Positions 12,201 to 18,522 of a stretch of DNA of 25,619 nt are shown here, piece by piece. Position 1 is the stretch's first letter; every line of letters begins with the position of its first letter. The notes under the pieces were generated by a model. That model was given only the letters and a program-made list of their open reading frames with translations. It had not been told where the DNA came from and ran no database searches. Position numbers and translations under genes: made by a program. Source of the DNA: Phoronis australis (taxonomy: Eukaryota > Phoronida > Phoronidae); NCBI GenBank assembly GCA_002633005.1, contig NMRA01000526.1:262887-288505 (forward strand), read 5' to 3'.

Positions 12201-15200
12201 GTATTTGTCTGACAAAAGCATTCTGCATGTGATTGAAGAAGTTTCATCCAAACTGCTACAAACTTTAGTTTGTTTTCACAAAAATTAATAATCTGGTCAC
12301 AGTCAGCAATCTCGCAGTATACCACACTGTATTTAGTGCATTCATGGCACAAAACGGCTGCATTGTTGTATTGCATACCACTTAAGTCCCACACATTCAG
12401 GGTTCTCCAAAATATTAACAGTCAAAAACCTACAAACCACTCACAGGAGAATCGAATCATCAGTCATTGTCTAAAATGTCTAATATGGGGGAGAGAAATC
12501 AAAACCTTTCAGAAAACGAAATGCCTCTAAATACCTGCCCAACAAACCCCTTCTTCCCATGGCGTGACACTGCCGGTGGTTCAAACAAGCTGACGTGTCT
12601 CGACGTGGTCCCCAGCAATGCTGTGGTAGGGTCAATGCCACTATAACCTATACCATAGATATTGTCCTTGGGCTCAAATGAAATGGGGTTTGTGTCTTTA
12701 GGTGCAAAAGTGTAATCAGAGGGTAAGTCTTCCATAGAATCCTGGAAATACAATTATTTTTCAAATAAAGTTATTTAATATTTATTTGCAATGTCCTTGT
12801 GTACGATTTAGCAATGCCTCTAGAAACCAACACATAAAATCACAGAATGATACACTCAGAAGACAAATTAAAGGAAAACAATTTAAAGCAACTTGGATAA
12901 CATGGAATGTTTTTATTCATCCTTTCACTCACTAAAATACTAGGAGTTTTAGAGCAAGTAAAGACAAGTTGTTGGTTAACAGTTGCAAGGAGTAACTAAT
13001 AAAGGGTATCAGTATGTATCAGTATGTATCAATATGTAACCCTGCCAAACTACTGTTTACAGATGACATTAAAGAGCATGAAAATCATGGAAGGTTAAAC
13101 ATTAATGATTGTAAGTATTCAAATATAATCCAAATGTATTGCCTTGGTCAGAGTATGAAGCAGTTTCAACAACTTACGTCAGACTCCTCTCCTGGTCCCA
13201 TTGCACAACTGTAGACTTTCATATATGTACCACCAACTGCAAATAACAACCAAATTTAAAAACGTCAAGAAGTTGATAATGTAAACTACAGTAAACGTTC
13301 GGGTTAACGCCCTGGGCGGTTAAATTGGCAAACCCAAAAAATTGGGGGTGGGCGGTTAACCAGACATGGGCGCTTAAACATGAAATTTCAAGAAATCCAG
13401 GGTGGGTGGTTAACTGAGCATGGGCGTTAACCCGAACGTTTACGGTAGTTAATGTCATGTTACACACATTTAATGAAATTGTAAAACACAGGTAAATCAG
13501 CAAAAACTCATAACTTTAAGACACAGTATGGCAGATACATGAAATTTAATTTTTTGCATTTTTTGTAAAAATTAAATAGAGCCAAATAAATGCTTCATCG
13601 TTTTTAAAGTGGCATTAAACCCATATTTTCTGTCAATAAAACAAGTCTTCATTCAGGCCCCTTACTATAATGGTTTTGTCATCTTGTCAGTTTAGAAGTT
13701 ATTTCTGGGTTTGGGTAGAACTGATTCAAGCTCATACAAGTTCAGGTTGTACCATGACCCAAAATTGTATGAACTTAATTAATAAATCACACCTGTTTTG
13801 CCATCAAGGAATAATTTGAGATAAATGTCATAACATGGTTTTAATGTCCCTTTAAGATCTATAACCCAGCTTCCTTCAGATGAGGGTTTGTGAAATAGAG
13901 AGCATTTCACAACAATGTTAAAAGTTTTTGAAAAAAGACGAAATTGTGGAAATAATTTTCTTCCAAAAATGATAAGATTTTATTGTACTAGAAAGTGCAA
14001 TGATTGTGAATTTACCATTTTGATTGTCTTCCTTCTTTCGTTTCCTCTTAGACTTAGGCCCAATACCCTGGCCTGACTTCCAGCCCATCTTTTGTAACAG
14101 CTTCACCCCAATGGAACTTCTGCAATATTTAAACAGCCGTCACGTGAAACATGGTGCACATAGCACAAGGTGACACAAAAAACAAACTCATAGGATTGGA
14201 AAGAACAAAAAATTAAAAGCAAACAGACTCGAATTGTTGACACATTGTGGAAAGATCACCCAAAGACAGGAATTAACTCTGAATTTGACAAAATAAATTG
14301 ACAAAAAGAGGTAAAATATAACCGGGCAATACCGTTCATGATTCCCTAAATATCCTGCATTTAATTTTCACACACTCTTCTGATTTATTTCCATTTCACA
14401 AATATGCAAACAAGTTTTGATGGCCTTTCTGAGTATTGGCTAGTATCAGACTACCTGCACTATTTTTTCTTAATGTTGCAGCAATGAATACACATTAACA
14501 ATCCACAAGCTATACTAAAACCTTCTCCCTTCTTTTACTCAAATATTTCAAATACAGATGCATAGGCTTAGTTCTAAATACAAGCACACCTTCACATGTA
14601 GACTCATGTGCCTAAATATACACTAACACCGTAAAGCCTTGAAACTATGTTACATGAAATAGCTTACCTAGCTGGCAAGATAGCCTGTACTATACTTTCC
14701 AAACCAGGAATGACACCAGTAGAAGCAGAGGCCAATTTCCGTTTTCTTTCGTTTTCTTTGTAATTTGACATGAACTCGTCTGAGGTGGTGACTTTTCTTG
14801 GTGCAATGCCAAATTCACCCATGTCCTACAAGAAGACAAAAAGAATATACAACGAAAGTCCAACTGCAGCTTAATAAAACAATGAATTACAATTTAAGTG
14901 CTATAAACCAACCTTCTGACAAAGATAAAAGCAATTTATCTAAAATAAATTTGGTCTTAGCCTATTCCTCACAGAGATAAGAAATTATTTATTGGCTTAG
15001 AAAGAACAGACACTAAGTTATTGCTCGTGACGATGCTGGAAAAATAAAATGACCTGCTGGGCCAAGCCAACACAGGGGGTTTGGTCTCAAACCTATAACT
15101 ATCATTACTATATGTCCATCTAGTCACCTGTACAATAGCCATGATAGCAGATAGACACTTGCACTCACTGCAGAGTTATTTCTGTTCCCAATGTAACAAG

Positions 15201-18200
15201 TTAAAAACGCTTTTTCTCTGTTAAGATAGGACCGTAGAAAAGTGCCCAAATTTGTCTAATTTCGAAACATCATATCTGAGAAATGGCAAAGTTGGCAAAA
15301 TAAAGTTTGACCTGTCCACCATATTGACGTGATTTATTTAGTCTAATTAGGCCACCAGCCCCTTTTTAACATACCATACTAACACACACTTGCGTGTTGG
15401 CTTGAAAAAATGCAAAGAGAAAAAACAAAACAAAACAAAACAATTCATCATATAATACAGTACATCTTCATTTTTTGCATGGACTAGAAACCTGACTCAG
15501 GAGTTAGCAGTGTGACCGAGTGGGACTCGAACCAACAACCACTAGTACAGAAAGTGAGCACCTGTCACACTAGGCCACACTGCCTCCTCACTTGGCTACA
15601 TTGGTTGACATTAATTTCTTGTGATCCCATCAAGAGGACCAAAAACAATTGAAATGTCAAATTTCTGTCGAAAGTCCACATACAAAAAACATTCTAACAC
15701 TAGTTTGGAGATCAGATGAACTACCACAGTCCAATAATAACGTGCTTTATGGCTGATACTAACTAAAAAAATGTGAAATAGTCCGGGAATAAAATATCTT
15801 TCAAAAGTCATAGTTACACTCTCGTCCATATAATCTTCAGGCTTGTGTGAGACTGTTTCCGCCTTCTTTGACCTTGATGAGACGAACGTCGATGGGGTCC
15901 AGCCTAGAGAGAATACACGCCAGGACATTACATTTAGTTCTTTAAATTCTACTCGGCTATTCAATTTACAATTAGAACTTGACTGAAGTGATCTACACCA
16001 AGCAAATATTTGTAACAAAATACTTGAGAATACTCTAGTACAGTACAAGACAAAAGTAATCTCATGATGGTTAATTCTGTGAACACCAAACTAATATGGC
16101 TGGTAATAAATATTAAGGAGGCAAAATTCTAATTGCAGAATGGTTTAGCTGCCTAAACTCCCTTGTTAATTTCCCTTCATTCTCAGTTACGAGGGAAGGC
16201 TACTTTGAAAATGTAGTCAGTGTCAGCTGTCAGGTCATAACTATGCAGCAAAGCCTCAGGAAAGTGAAGTGAAGCCAAATTGCTAATACCTTCTTTGGAC
16301 CCCACAGTGTTGAAGTAACCAGCAGAAAATCCTCCTGTGAACGCACCATGAAATCTTCGTCGACCCCTCTCATCTTTAACAGTCTGATCTTGAATAGTAA
16401 CTGGTTTTCGAATGGCTTCACCTTTTGTATGTGAAAAGGACAAGTGCAATAATCTCAAACCAGACATCACCCAGTCCTTTCAACAACAATTACCTACCCG
16501 GTGATTGTCAGCTATGCAACAGTGGCACTTCCAATATACCTGATTCAAGAAACTTTGCTGGTAAATTACCTTGGTTCATACTCAAAACAGTGAACATTTC
16601 CATTATTGACAAACATATTGGTAAAATTATGTAACAGATAGCAATGAGTATCGACAACCATTGAGAATGGCTATCCACTATGTCATCTCATATTATATTG
16701 CGTGATGTAGGAATTCCAACTTAGCGTTATAATGTACAAATGAACATTATGGGTCTGATATCAAAATAGCGACCTTTGTGCGAAGTGCAAATCCCATGTC
16801 AGCCTTTTCAAGTTTAAAGTGGAACTTAAAACTAATTCCTTATCTCTGTGACTGCTTGGTCAAATTAGTTAGAAACATAATACATAGTGACAATGCGAAT
16901 TTGAAGTAAGTTGAAAATTGCCAAATGTTTTGAGAACGAGTTTTGTGTGGAAAAATCATTCAACCATGTCCAGTAAGTATCGTGACGTGGTGTTAGGGAA
17001 TAACACTACATGATGCAGGCTATGTGAGCCCCCAAGGTAAGTCATAAGTGCAAAAGTTACCTATTTGCAGATTTTTTTGTTTCCACATTTACAAGTTGTC
17101 AGTGAATACAGCTGCACTTTAGCATAAATGATGTTCAAATAGCATTGTCGTTTAGTTCATGCAATACATCAGCATAGTTAGGAGCATGAAAATACATCTT
17201 TAAAAGTCAATTGTATGTTTTCATAAATATATTTAGCATACCATACTGTAGCACGGGTATCAGGATGACAAACAATGGAAACTTGTTTGAAACCCCATTT
17301 TCATGGAGTACAGTGCTGCCATGCACTGGGTTAATTACCAGTCTATAGTTTATTGAGCTTTGCACTTATGAAAAAACTAGAAAGGGCCAACATAGGTTTT
17401 AGAGTGCATGGAAAATTCCGCAAAGAGACCAAAAACATCTTCAAAAGGGTAACATTCCCGTTCAGGTCCTCTTTCACTTTGTGCGCAGTCACCGTAAATC
17501 TATATTTGCATATTTTGTTATTTTGTTTAAAATAAGACAGTATATAACAAGAATTATACACTTCTGCCAGTAAAATTGTATATGTTTTAACACGATTTTG
17601 ATCCTCAAAAGGTCAAAATTAATGATTAATTTAATTAATAATCAGTAAAATGAAAACATTGTGCTTGGTTTCTGACCCCCCCCCCCCNGTAATAAACATT
17701 ACAAAAAGAAGTAGGTTTCACGCGCAAACGCTGTGGACCATAAACAAGTAGGTCTTTTAGTATCTAAATATGAGTGAAATTCATGGTGGTGTAGTGGTAA
17801 AGCACGCGCGCTCTAAACGCCAGGTCCTGAGTTCGAGTCTGTGGTAAATGCAGTTTTTCAAGTTTGACACGTTGTCCATGTTTTTTATTTCTTAGCCTTT
17901 TTTTCTTGGATAATACTTCAGGAATCTAGGAAAATGCATGATTTTTTGAGGAAAAAACAGTTAAATTTTTCCTGGGCGGGAGGGGGGTTTTGCCCCCCTC
18001 CCGCCCTCACCCCATTCGGTGCTATGCGTATCTAAAATCGTGCTTTGCGCAAAGGTTTACAGACAAAATGTTGCCCCCCCCCCTTGGCCTTGTGATATCC
18101 TAGATCCGCCACTGCGCTGATAGTACAGTTTCAAATCTCTGAATTGTTTTGTTGTGGCATGTTGTGATATTAGTTGATTAGGACTTTAACACCAGAGAAC

Positions 18201-18522
18201 TTCAACAATTTGAAAGCTACCGCAAGAGTGTGTATCCATTTTACGTATTCATTTGAGGCAGTCCCCACGCCACAGTAATAAATCCGACTAAACCGTAGTC
18301 CGTACGCCTTCTGAACTTACAAGTGTTAGTGTTCGGAACCAGAGTCGCGGGTGCGACAGGCGCATAACTTAACCACAGACACAACAGGGGGATCGAAAAT
18401 GAATCAGATTTTCAGTGAAAATGGATCTCTAAAAGTGAAACAATCTCTTTACCTTCACCGAAAGGCGGGAGTGGCGTCCCAACAGTTACAAACGTATCTT
18501 CGTCACTGTCGGATTCGGCCAT
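49..18522 (-). CDS. GPATCH1: GPATCH1, G-patch domain protein 1 (15 exons, 3' end off window)
   Basis: Joined minus-strand exons: 18522-18453, 16421-16290, 15903-15818, 14825-14668, 14119-14016, 13236-13178, 12741-12535, 11856-11721 (or 10757-10622), 9676-9452 (or 8458-8234), 7317-7090, 5813-5626, 4939-4812, 3349-3207, 1883-1699, 205-49. All introns are GT-AG and every phase matches, giving 735 codons plus one base. The human protein is about 930 residues, so roughly the last fifth is missing at the left edge. Seen: an N-terminal block typical of GPATCH1 (residues 24-96, [19 protein letters not shown] then [11 protein letters not shown]), the G-patch (about 153-170, [12 protein letters not shown]), [16 protein letters not shown] in exon 9, [15 protein letters not shown] in exon 10, [13 protein letters not shown] in exon 11 and [13 protein letters not shown] in exon 12. 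Family knowledge: a nuclear spliceosome-associated protein; G-patch proteins activate DEAH-box helicases, and GPATCH1 has been linked to DHX35. TOUGH is the plant homologue. Confidence 0.96.
206..1698 (-). other. GPATCH1 intron 14
   Basis: AT-rich intron with no conserved reading frame. A TGGTCTC / TCAAATTGAGACCA pair around 1379-1459 resembles the inverted-repeat ends at 9758-10005 and may be a decayed copy of the same element. Nothing else was recognised. Confidence 0.8.
1699..1883 (-). CDS. GPATCH1: GPATCH1 exon 14 (residues 622-683, low-complexity)
   Basis: Acceptor CATTTTAG and donor GTATGT; 185 bp, phase 1 in and 0 out. It encodes [20 protein letters not shown] followed by a polar Glu/Pro/Thr/Ser stretch. 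This part of the protein is disordered and poorly conserved in the family, so the call rests on the open frame, phase fit and good splice sites. Confidence 0.8.
1884..3206 (-). other. GPATCH1 intron 13
   Basis: Intron with no recognisable gene. From about 2590 to 2910 it repeatedly carries short CAGATGTG and CTGATCAG words, suggesting an old degenerate repeat, but no clean boundaries are visible. Confidence 0.75.
3207..3349 (-). CDS. GPATCH1: GPATCH1 exon 13 (residues 574-621)
   Basis: Acceptor TATTGATAG and donor GTAAGA. It encodes [20 protein letters not shown] then LSFPETP and a charged, poorly conserved tail. The start aligns with the vertebrate DSTLVGLPRVKRDKYSVFNF segment. Phase 2 in and 1 out fits both neighbours. 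Confidence 0.94.
3547..4369. mobile_element. Complete PIF/Harbinger-like MITE, 823 bp, TTA target duplication
   Basis: The left end GGGCTGTTCCAGCAAAACCT and the reverse complement of the right end, GGGCTGTTCCAGTAAAATCC, form an imperfect terminal inverted repeat of about 34 bp that runs into a G tract. Flanks are TTA at 3544-3546 and 4370-4372. A GGGC...GTTC terminus with a 3-bp TWA/TTA duplication is characteristic of PIF/Harbinger (Tourist-type) elements. CCACCCAT-like words recur near both ends (about 3600-3648, 4230-4315). It has no transposase, so it is non-autonomous. It lies in GPATCH1 intron 12. Confidence 0.85.
4376..4527. mobile_element. Degenerate hAT-like MITE remnant
   Basis: The left end reads CATAGGTGGATTTAGGGT. 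The right end, read in reverse complement, starts CAGTGGCATATGTAGGATG and runs into a G-rich tract. This CAGTGGCGGATCTAGG-type end recurs at 18068-18116. It is adjacent to the Harbinger-like MITE. The hAT assignment rests on the terminus alone. Confidence 0.4.
4812..4939 (-). CDS. GPATCH1: GPATCH1 exon 12 (residues 532-573)
   Basis: Acceptor CTGTTTCAG and donor GTAAGT. It encodes [20 protein letters not shown] then [11 protein letters not shown], almost identical to the vertebrate block. 128 bp, phase 0 in and 2 out. Confidence 0.96.
5105..5277. repeat. 28-bp minisatellite, about six copies
   Basis: Unit AGAGCAAGCTGCCACTACAC plus ATCTCACT, in strict 28-bp register at 5166, 5194, 5222 and 5250, with two variant units before 5166. 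Units differ at one or two bases. It lies in GPATCH1 intron 11 and is probably variable in copy number. Confidence 0.93.
5626..5813 (-). CDS. GPATCH1: GPATCH1 exon 11 (residues 469-531)
   Basis: Acceptor AATGCTGCAG and a rather weak donor, GTAGTG. It encodes [20 protein letters not shown], then [10 protein letters not shown] and VEIPADQM. The family signature (MTEWER...DEF.RAA.LY...SRFTHAK) is clear. 188 bp, ending in phase 0. Confidence 0.95.
5814..7089 (-). other. GPATCH1 intron 10
   Basis: 1.28-kb intron containing the tRNA-derived SINE at about 6450-6680. No coding signal was seen elsewhere in it. Confidence 0.8.
6450..6680 (+). mobile_element. tRNA-derived SINE, head at 6450-6525
   Basis: The head starts GCAGTGTGGCCTAGTGG (A-box-like) and has a B box GGTTCGAGTCC, then ACACTGC, which pairs with the first seven bases. 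There are about six extra bases between the T arm and the acceptor strand, so it is not a functional tRNA. The sequence to about 6680 is the likely SINE body, ending in an AT-rich tail. The same head occurs on the other strand at 15507-15583. Confidence 0.65.
7090..7317 (-). CDS. GPATCH1: GPATCH1 exon 10 (residues 393-468)
   Basis: Acceptor TTGGGTAG and donor GTAAGT; 228 bp, phase 1 in and 1 out. It encodes [18 protein letters not shown], a proline-rich variable stretch, then [20 protein letters not shown], the strongest family motif in the second half of the protein. Confidence 0.96.
7544..8538. repeat. Duplicated segment A, copy 1 (contains exon 9)
   Basis: Matches 8761-9756 almost base for base across intron, exon 9 and intron, with scattered substitutions and a one-base indel. 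It is followed directly by a MITE insertion at 8539 and then the N at 8760. Interpreted as one of two alleles placed in series. Confidence 0.95.
8234..8458 (-). CDS. GPATCH1: GPATCH1 exon 9, copy 1 (probable allelic duplicate)
   Basis: Second copy of exon 9 with the same splice sites, encoding the KKRYPPP and PAYGDE variants. Three of the five base differences from the other copy are silent. Because it is 225 bp and phase 1 at both ends, including both copies would keep the frame. The flanking introns are duplicated at similar identity, pointing to alleles and not to an old exon duplication. Confidence 0.88.
8539..8759. mobile_element. Truncated Harbinger-like MITE, allele-specific insertion
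   Basis: The first 221 bp of the element seen complete at 3547-4369, with a few substitutions and a longer G tract. It inserts after CATAA (TAA at 8536-8538). The other copy of this locus is uninterrupted at 9752-9757 (CATAAC). It is cut by the assembly gap at N 8760. Confidence 0.88.
8760..8760. other. Single-N assembly gap
   Basis: The sequence breaks inside a MITE and resumes with DNA already present at 7544. A lone N at a duplicated junction suggests an unmerged contig join. Confidence 0.9.
8761..9756. repeat. Duplicated segment A, copy 2 (contains exon 9)
   Basis: Second copy of 7544-8538, starting immediately after the N and ending at the empty MITE target site. It lacks the insertion present in copy 1. 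Five substitutions fall in the 225-bp exon. Confidence 0.95.
9452..9676 (-). CDS. GPATCH1: GPATCH1 exon 9, copy 2 (residues 318-392)
   Basis: Acceptor TTTTTCAG and donor GTAAAT; 225 bp, phase 1 in and out. It encodes [20 protein letters not shown], then a family-specific [18 protein letters not shown] and [12 protein letters not shown]. It differs from 8234-8458 at five bases, two of them changing the protein (KKCYPPP for KKRYPPP, PADGDE for PAYGDE). The cysteine variant departs from the vertebrate pattern, where a non-cysteine residue sits before YPPP. Confidence 0.93.
9758..10005. mobile_element. Candidate short inverted-repeat element
   Basis: TGGTTCTGGTCTC at 9758-9770 is the exact reverse complement of GAGACCAGAACCA at 9993-10005. 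The 222 bp between have no coding signal. No convincing target duplication is visible, so it may be a MITE or a decayed remnant. Confidence 0.4.
10295..10357. repeat. Short tandem repeat, about 20-bp unit, allele-variable
   Basis: Unit close to AAGGTCTGGCCAGTCCAGTC, present about three times here but once at the matching place in copy 2 (about 11437-11457). This is the kind of length difference expected between alleles. Confidence 0.85.
10486..10512. repeat. CAA microsatellite
   Basis: Tandem CAA/ACA units, longer than the matching run near 11587 in copy 2. A GAT and GAA/AAG-rich stretch follows (about 10547-10610), also variable between copies. Confidence 0.85.
10622..10757 (-). CDS. GPATCH1: GPATCH1 exon 8, copy 1 (probable allelic duplicate)
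   Basis: Same exon, splice sites and protein as 11721-11856. The exon is 136 bp, phase 0 in and 1 out, so splicing both copies into one mRNA would shift the frame. It lies in the duplicated block 9965-11106, which ends at the N at 11107, and is probably the other allele. Confidence 0.85.
10823..10902. repeat. Intronic inverted repeat / hairpin (copy 1)
   Basis: GGATATAA... and GCATTTTGAGAACC on the left pair with GGTTCTCAAAATGTG... and TTATATCC on the right. The match extends outward as ATAG/CTAT, so the full element may be about 95 bp, MITE-like. The second copy is at 11922-12001. Confidence 0.7.
11107..11107. other. Single-N assembly gap
   Basis: The sequence jumps back to DNA already seen from 9965, as at N 8760. 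Confidence 0.9.
11721..11856 (-). CDS. GPATCH1: GPATCH1 exon 8, copy 2 (residues 273-317)
   Basis: Acceptor GTACAG and donor GTGAGT. It encodes [19 protein letters not shown], then [12 protein letters not shown] and LHGWTAP. The 136 bp appear identical to 10622-10757. As the copy nearest exon 7, it would be used first if both were real. Confidence 0.93.
11922..12001. repeat. Intronic inverted repeat / hairpin (copy 2)
   Basis: Same hairpin as 10823-10902, in GPATCH1 intron 7. Confidence 0.7.
12206..12534 (-). other. Single-copy part of GPATCH1 intron 7
   Basis: AT-rich intron between the duplicated block and exon 7. Nothing recognised. Confidence 0.7.
12535..12741 (-). CDS. GPATCH1: GPATCH1 exon 7 (residues 204-272)
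   Basis: Acceptor TATTTCCAG and donor GTATTT; 69 whole codons. It encodes [20 protein letters not shown] and [15 protein letters not shown], matching the family TFAPKD...FTPKDN...YKGLDP pattern. It lies outside the duplicated segments and is single copy. Confidence 0.96.
12742..13177 (-). other. GPATCH1 intron 6
   Basis: AT-rich intron. A short direct repeat of TATCAGTATG occurs near 13007-13027. No other structure was recognised. Confidence 0.75.
13178..13236 (-). CDS. GPATCH1: GPATCH1 exon 6 (residues 184-203)
   Basis: A 59-bp exon found by phase and homology. Acceptor TTTGCAG and donor GTAAGT. It encodes [20 protein letters not shown], aligning with the vertebrate VKIYGCALPPG segment. 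It lies just beside the MITE at 13285-13449. Confidence 0.93.
13285..13449. mobile_element. 165-bp MITE with TAA target duplication
   Basis: Terminal inverted repeats of about 28 bp: ACTACAGTAAACGTTCGGGT on the left and, in reverse complement, ACTACCGTAAACGTTCGGGT on the right, continuing TAACGCCC. TAA flanks both sides (13282-13284, 13450-13452). The interior repeats a GGGCGGTTAA-like word at 13314, 13350, 13368, 13404 and 13422. The 3-bp TAA duplication fits PIF/Harbinger, but the termini differ from the 823-bp family. Confidence 0.82.
13604..13855. mobile_element. 252-bp TTAA-flanked MITE (piggyBac-like?)
   Basis: Left TTAAAGTGGCATTAAACCCA and reverse-complemented right TTAAAGGGACATTAAAACCA form an imperfect 24-bp inverted repeat. 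TTAA is the outermost tetranucleotide on both sides, the target used by piggyBac-type elements. No coding capacity. It lies in GPATCH1 intron 5. Confidence 0.65.
14016..14119 (-). CDS. GPATCH1: GPATCH1 exon 5, G-patch core (residues 149-183)
   Basis: It encodes [19 protein letters not shown] with the glycines that define the G-patch (G153, G161, G165, G167, G169). A lysine/arginine run (KSKRKRKKE) that could serve as a nuclear localisation signal follows. Acceptor ATTGCAG, donor GTAAAT. In this family the G-patch contacts a DEAH helicase partner. Confidence 0.97.
14120..14667 (-). other. GPATCH1 intron 4
   Basis: AT-rich intron. No repeats or reading frames stood out. Confidence 0.75.
14668..14825 (-). 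CDS. GPATCH1: GPATCH1 exon 4 (residues 97-148)
   Basis: Acceptor CTTGTAG and donor GTAAGC. It encodes [20 protein letters not shown], a basic stretch ([10 protein letters not shown]) and [16 protein letters not shown], the segment leading into the G-patch. 158 bp, phase 0 in and 2 out. Confidence 0.95.
14826..15817 (-). other. GPATCH1 intron 3
   Basis: 992-bp intron holding the minus-strand SINE head at 15507-15583 and a short AAAAC run near 15422-15441. No coding signal otherwise. Confidence 0.75.
15507..15583 (-). mobile_element. tRNA-derived SINE head (minus strand)
   Basis: Read on the minus strand it starts GCAGTGTGGCCTAGTGTGAC (A box), has B box GGTTCGAGTCCCAC and closes with CACACTGC, pairing with its first eight bases. 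It shares head and B box with 6450-6525. The middle differs, so the two are diverged members of one family. It is not a functional tRNA. Confidence 0.6.
15818..15903 (-). CDS. GPATCH1: GPATCH1 exon 3 (residues 68-96)
   Basis: Acceptor CTCTCTAG and donor GTAACT at 15817. It encodes [16 protein letters not shown] followed by KPEDYMDES. This donor choice makes the protein run into exon 4 as [14 protein letters not shown], which aligns with the vertebrate protein without a gap. Confidence 0.95.
16121..16210 (+). repeat. Unidentified interspersed repeat, copy 1
   Basis: Shares CAAAATTCTAATT(G/A)CAGAATGG(T/C)TTAGCT(G/A)CCT and further matches such as AAGGGAAGG/AAGGGAAAGG with 20804-20893, same orientation. 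It lies in GPATCH1 intron 2. Class unknown. Confidence 0.6.
16290..16421 (-). CDS. GPATCH1: GPATCH1 exon 2 (residues 24-67)
   Basis: Acceptor ACAAAAG at 16422 and donor GTATTA at 16289. It encodes [19 protein letters not shown] and then [18 protein letters not shown], among the most conserved parts of the protein. Length 132 bp, phase 1 in and 1 out. Confidence 0.96.
17688..17688. other. Single N after a C homopolymer
   Basis: An ambiguous base at the end of a run of about 13 C. Unlike the other two Ns, no duplicated sequence follows, so it is more likely a homopolymer read-through problem or short gap. Confidence 0.8.
17781..17853 (+). mobile_element. tRNA-like SINE head
   Basis: A-box-like TGGTGTAGTGGTAAAGC and B-box-like GAGTTCGAGTCT at tRNA spacing. 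The ends do not pair as an acceptor stem, so a tRNA pseudogene or SINE head is more likely than a working tRNA. It differs from the GCAGTGTGG family. Confidence 0.45.
17974..18006. repeat. Perfect 14-bp GC hairpin
   Basis: GGGCGGGAGGGGGG and CCCCCCTCCCGCCC are exact reverse complements around the loop TTTTG. Together with the CAGTGG-type end at 18116 it may be the interior of a hAT-like MITE. Confidence 0.85.
18068..18116. mobile_element. hAT-like element end
   Basis: In reverse complement it begins GCAGTGGCGGATCTAGGATA and runs into a G tract, the same layout as the end at 4527. No matching left end was found, so the element is truncated or decayed. Confidence 0.4.
18453..18522 (-). CDS. 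GPATCH1: GPATCH1 exon 1 (start codon, residues 1-23)
   Basis: Begins at the ATG at 18522 and reads [20 protein letters not shown], matching the acidic start of vertebrate GPATCH1. The donor is GTAAAG at 18452 and the exon ends in phase 1. An in-frame ATG lies 24 codons upstream (18594) with no stop between, so a longer N-terminus is possible. The inner ATG is preferred because it aligns with the family start. Confidence 0.9.

Larger units (their letters stand above)
11108..12205. repeat. Duplicated segment B, copy 2 (contains exon 8)
   Basis: Second copy of 9965-11106, continuing seamlessly past 12205 into the single-copy intron and exon 7. Copy 1 stops at the base corresponding to 12205. 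Confidence 0.95.
16422..18452 (-). other. GPATCH1 intron 1
   Basis: 2-kb intron. It contains a C tract with an N (about 17675-17688), a tRNA-like head (17781-17853), a GC-rich hairpin (17974-18006) and a hAT-like end (18068-18116), clustered in its first 800 bp after exon 1. The rest (16422-17670) shows nothing recognised. Confidence 0.8.

Noticed and set aside
13219-13503. 94-codon minus-strand frame
   Set aside because: It crosses exon 6, the splice acceptor and the whole 165-bp MITE; it is a chance frame.
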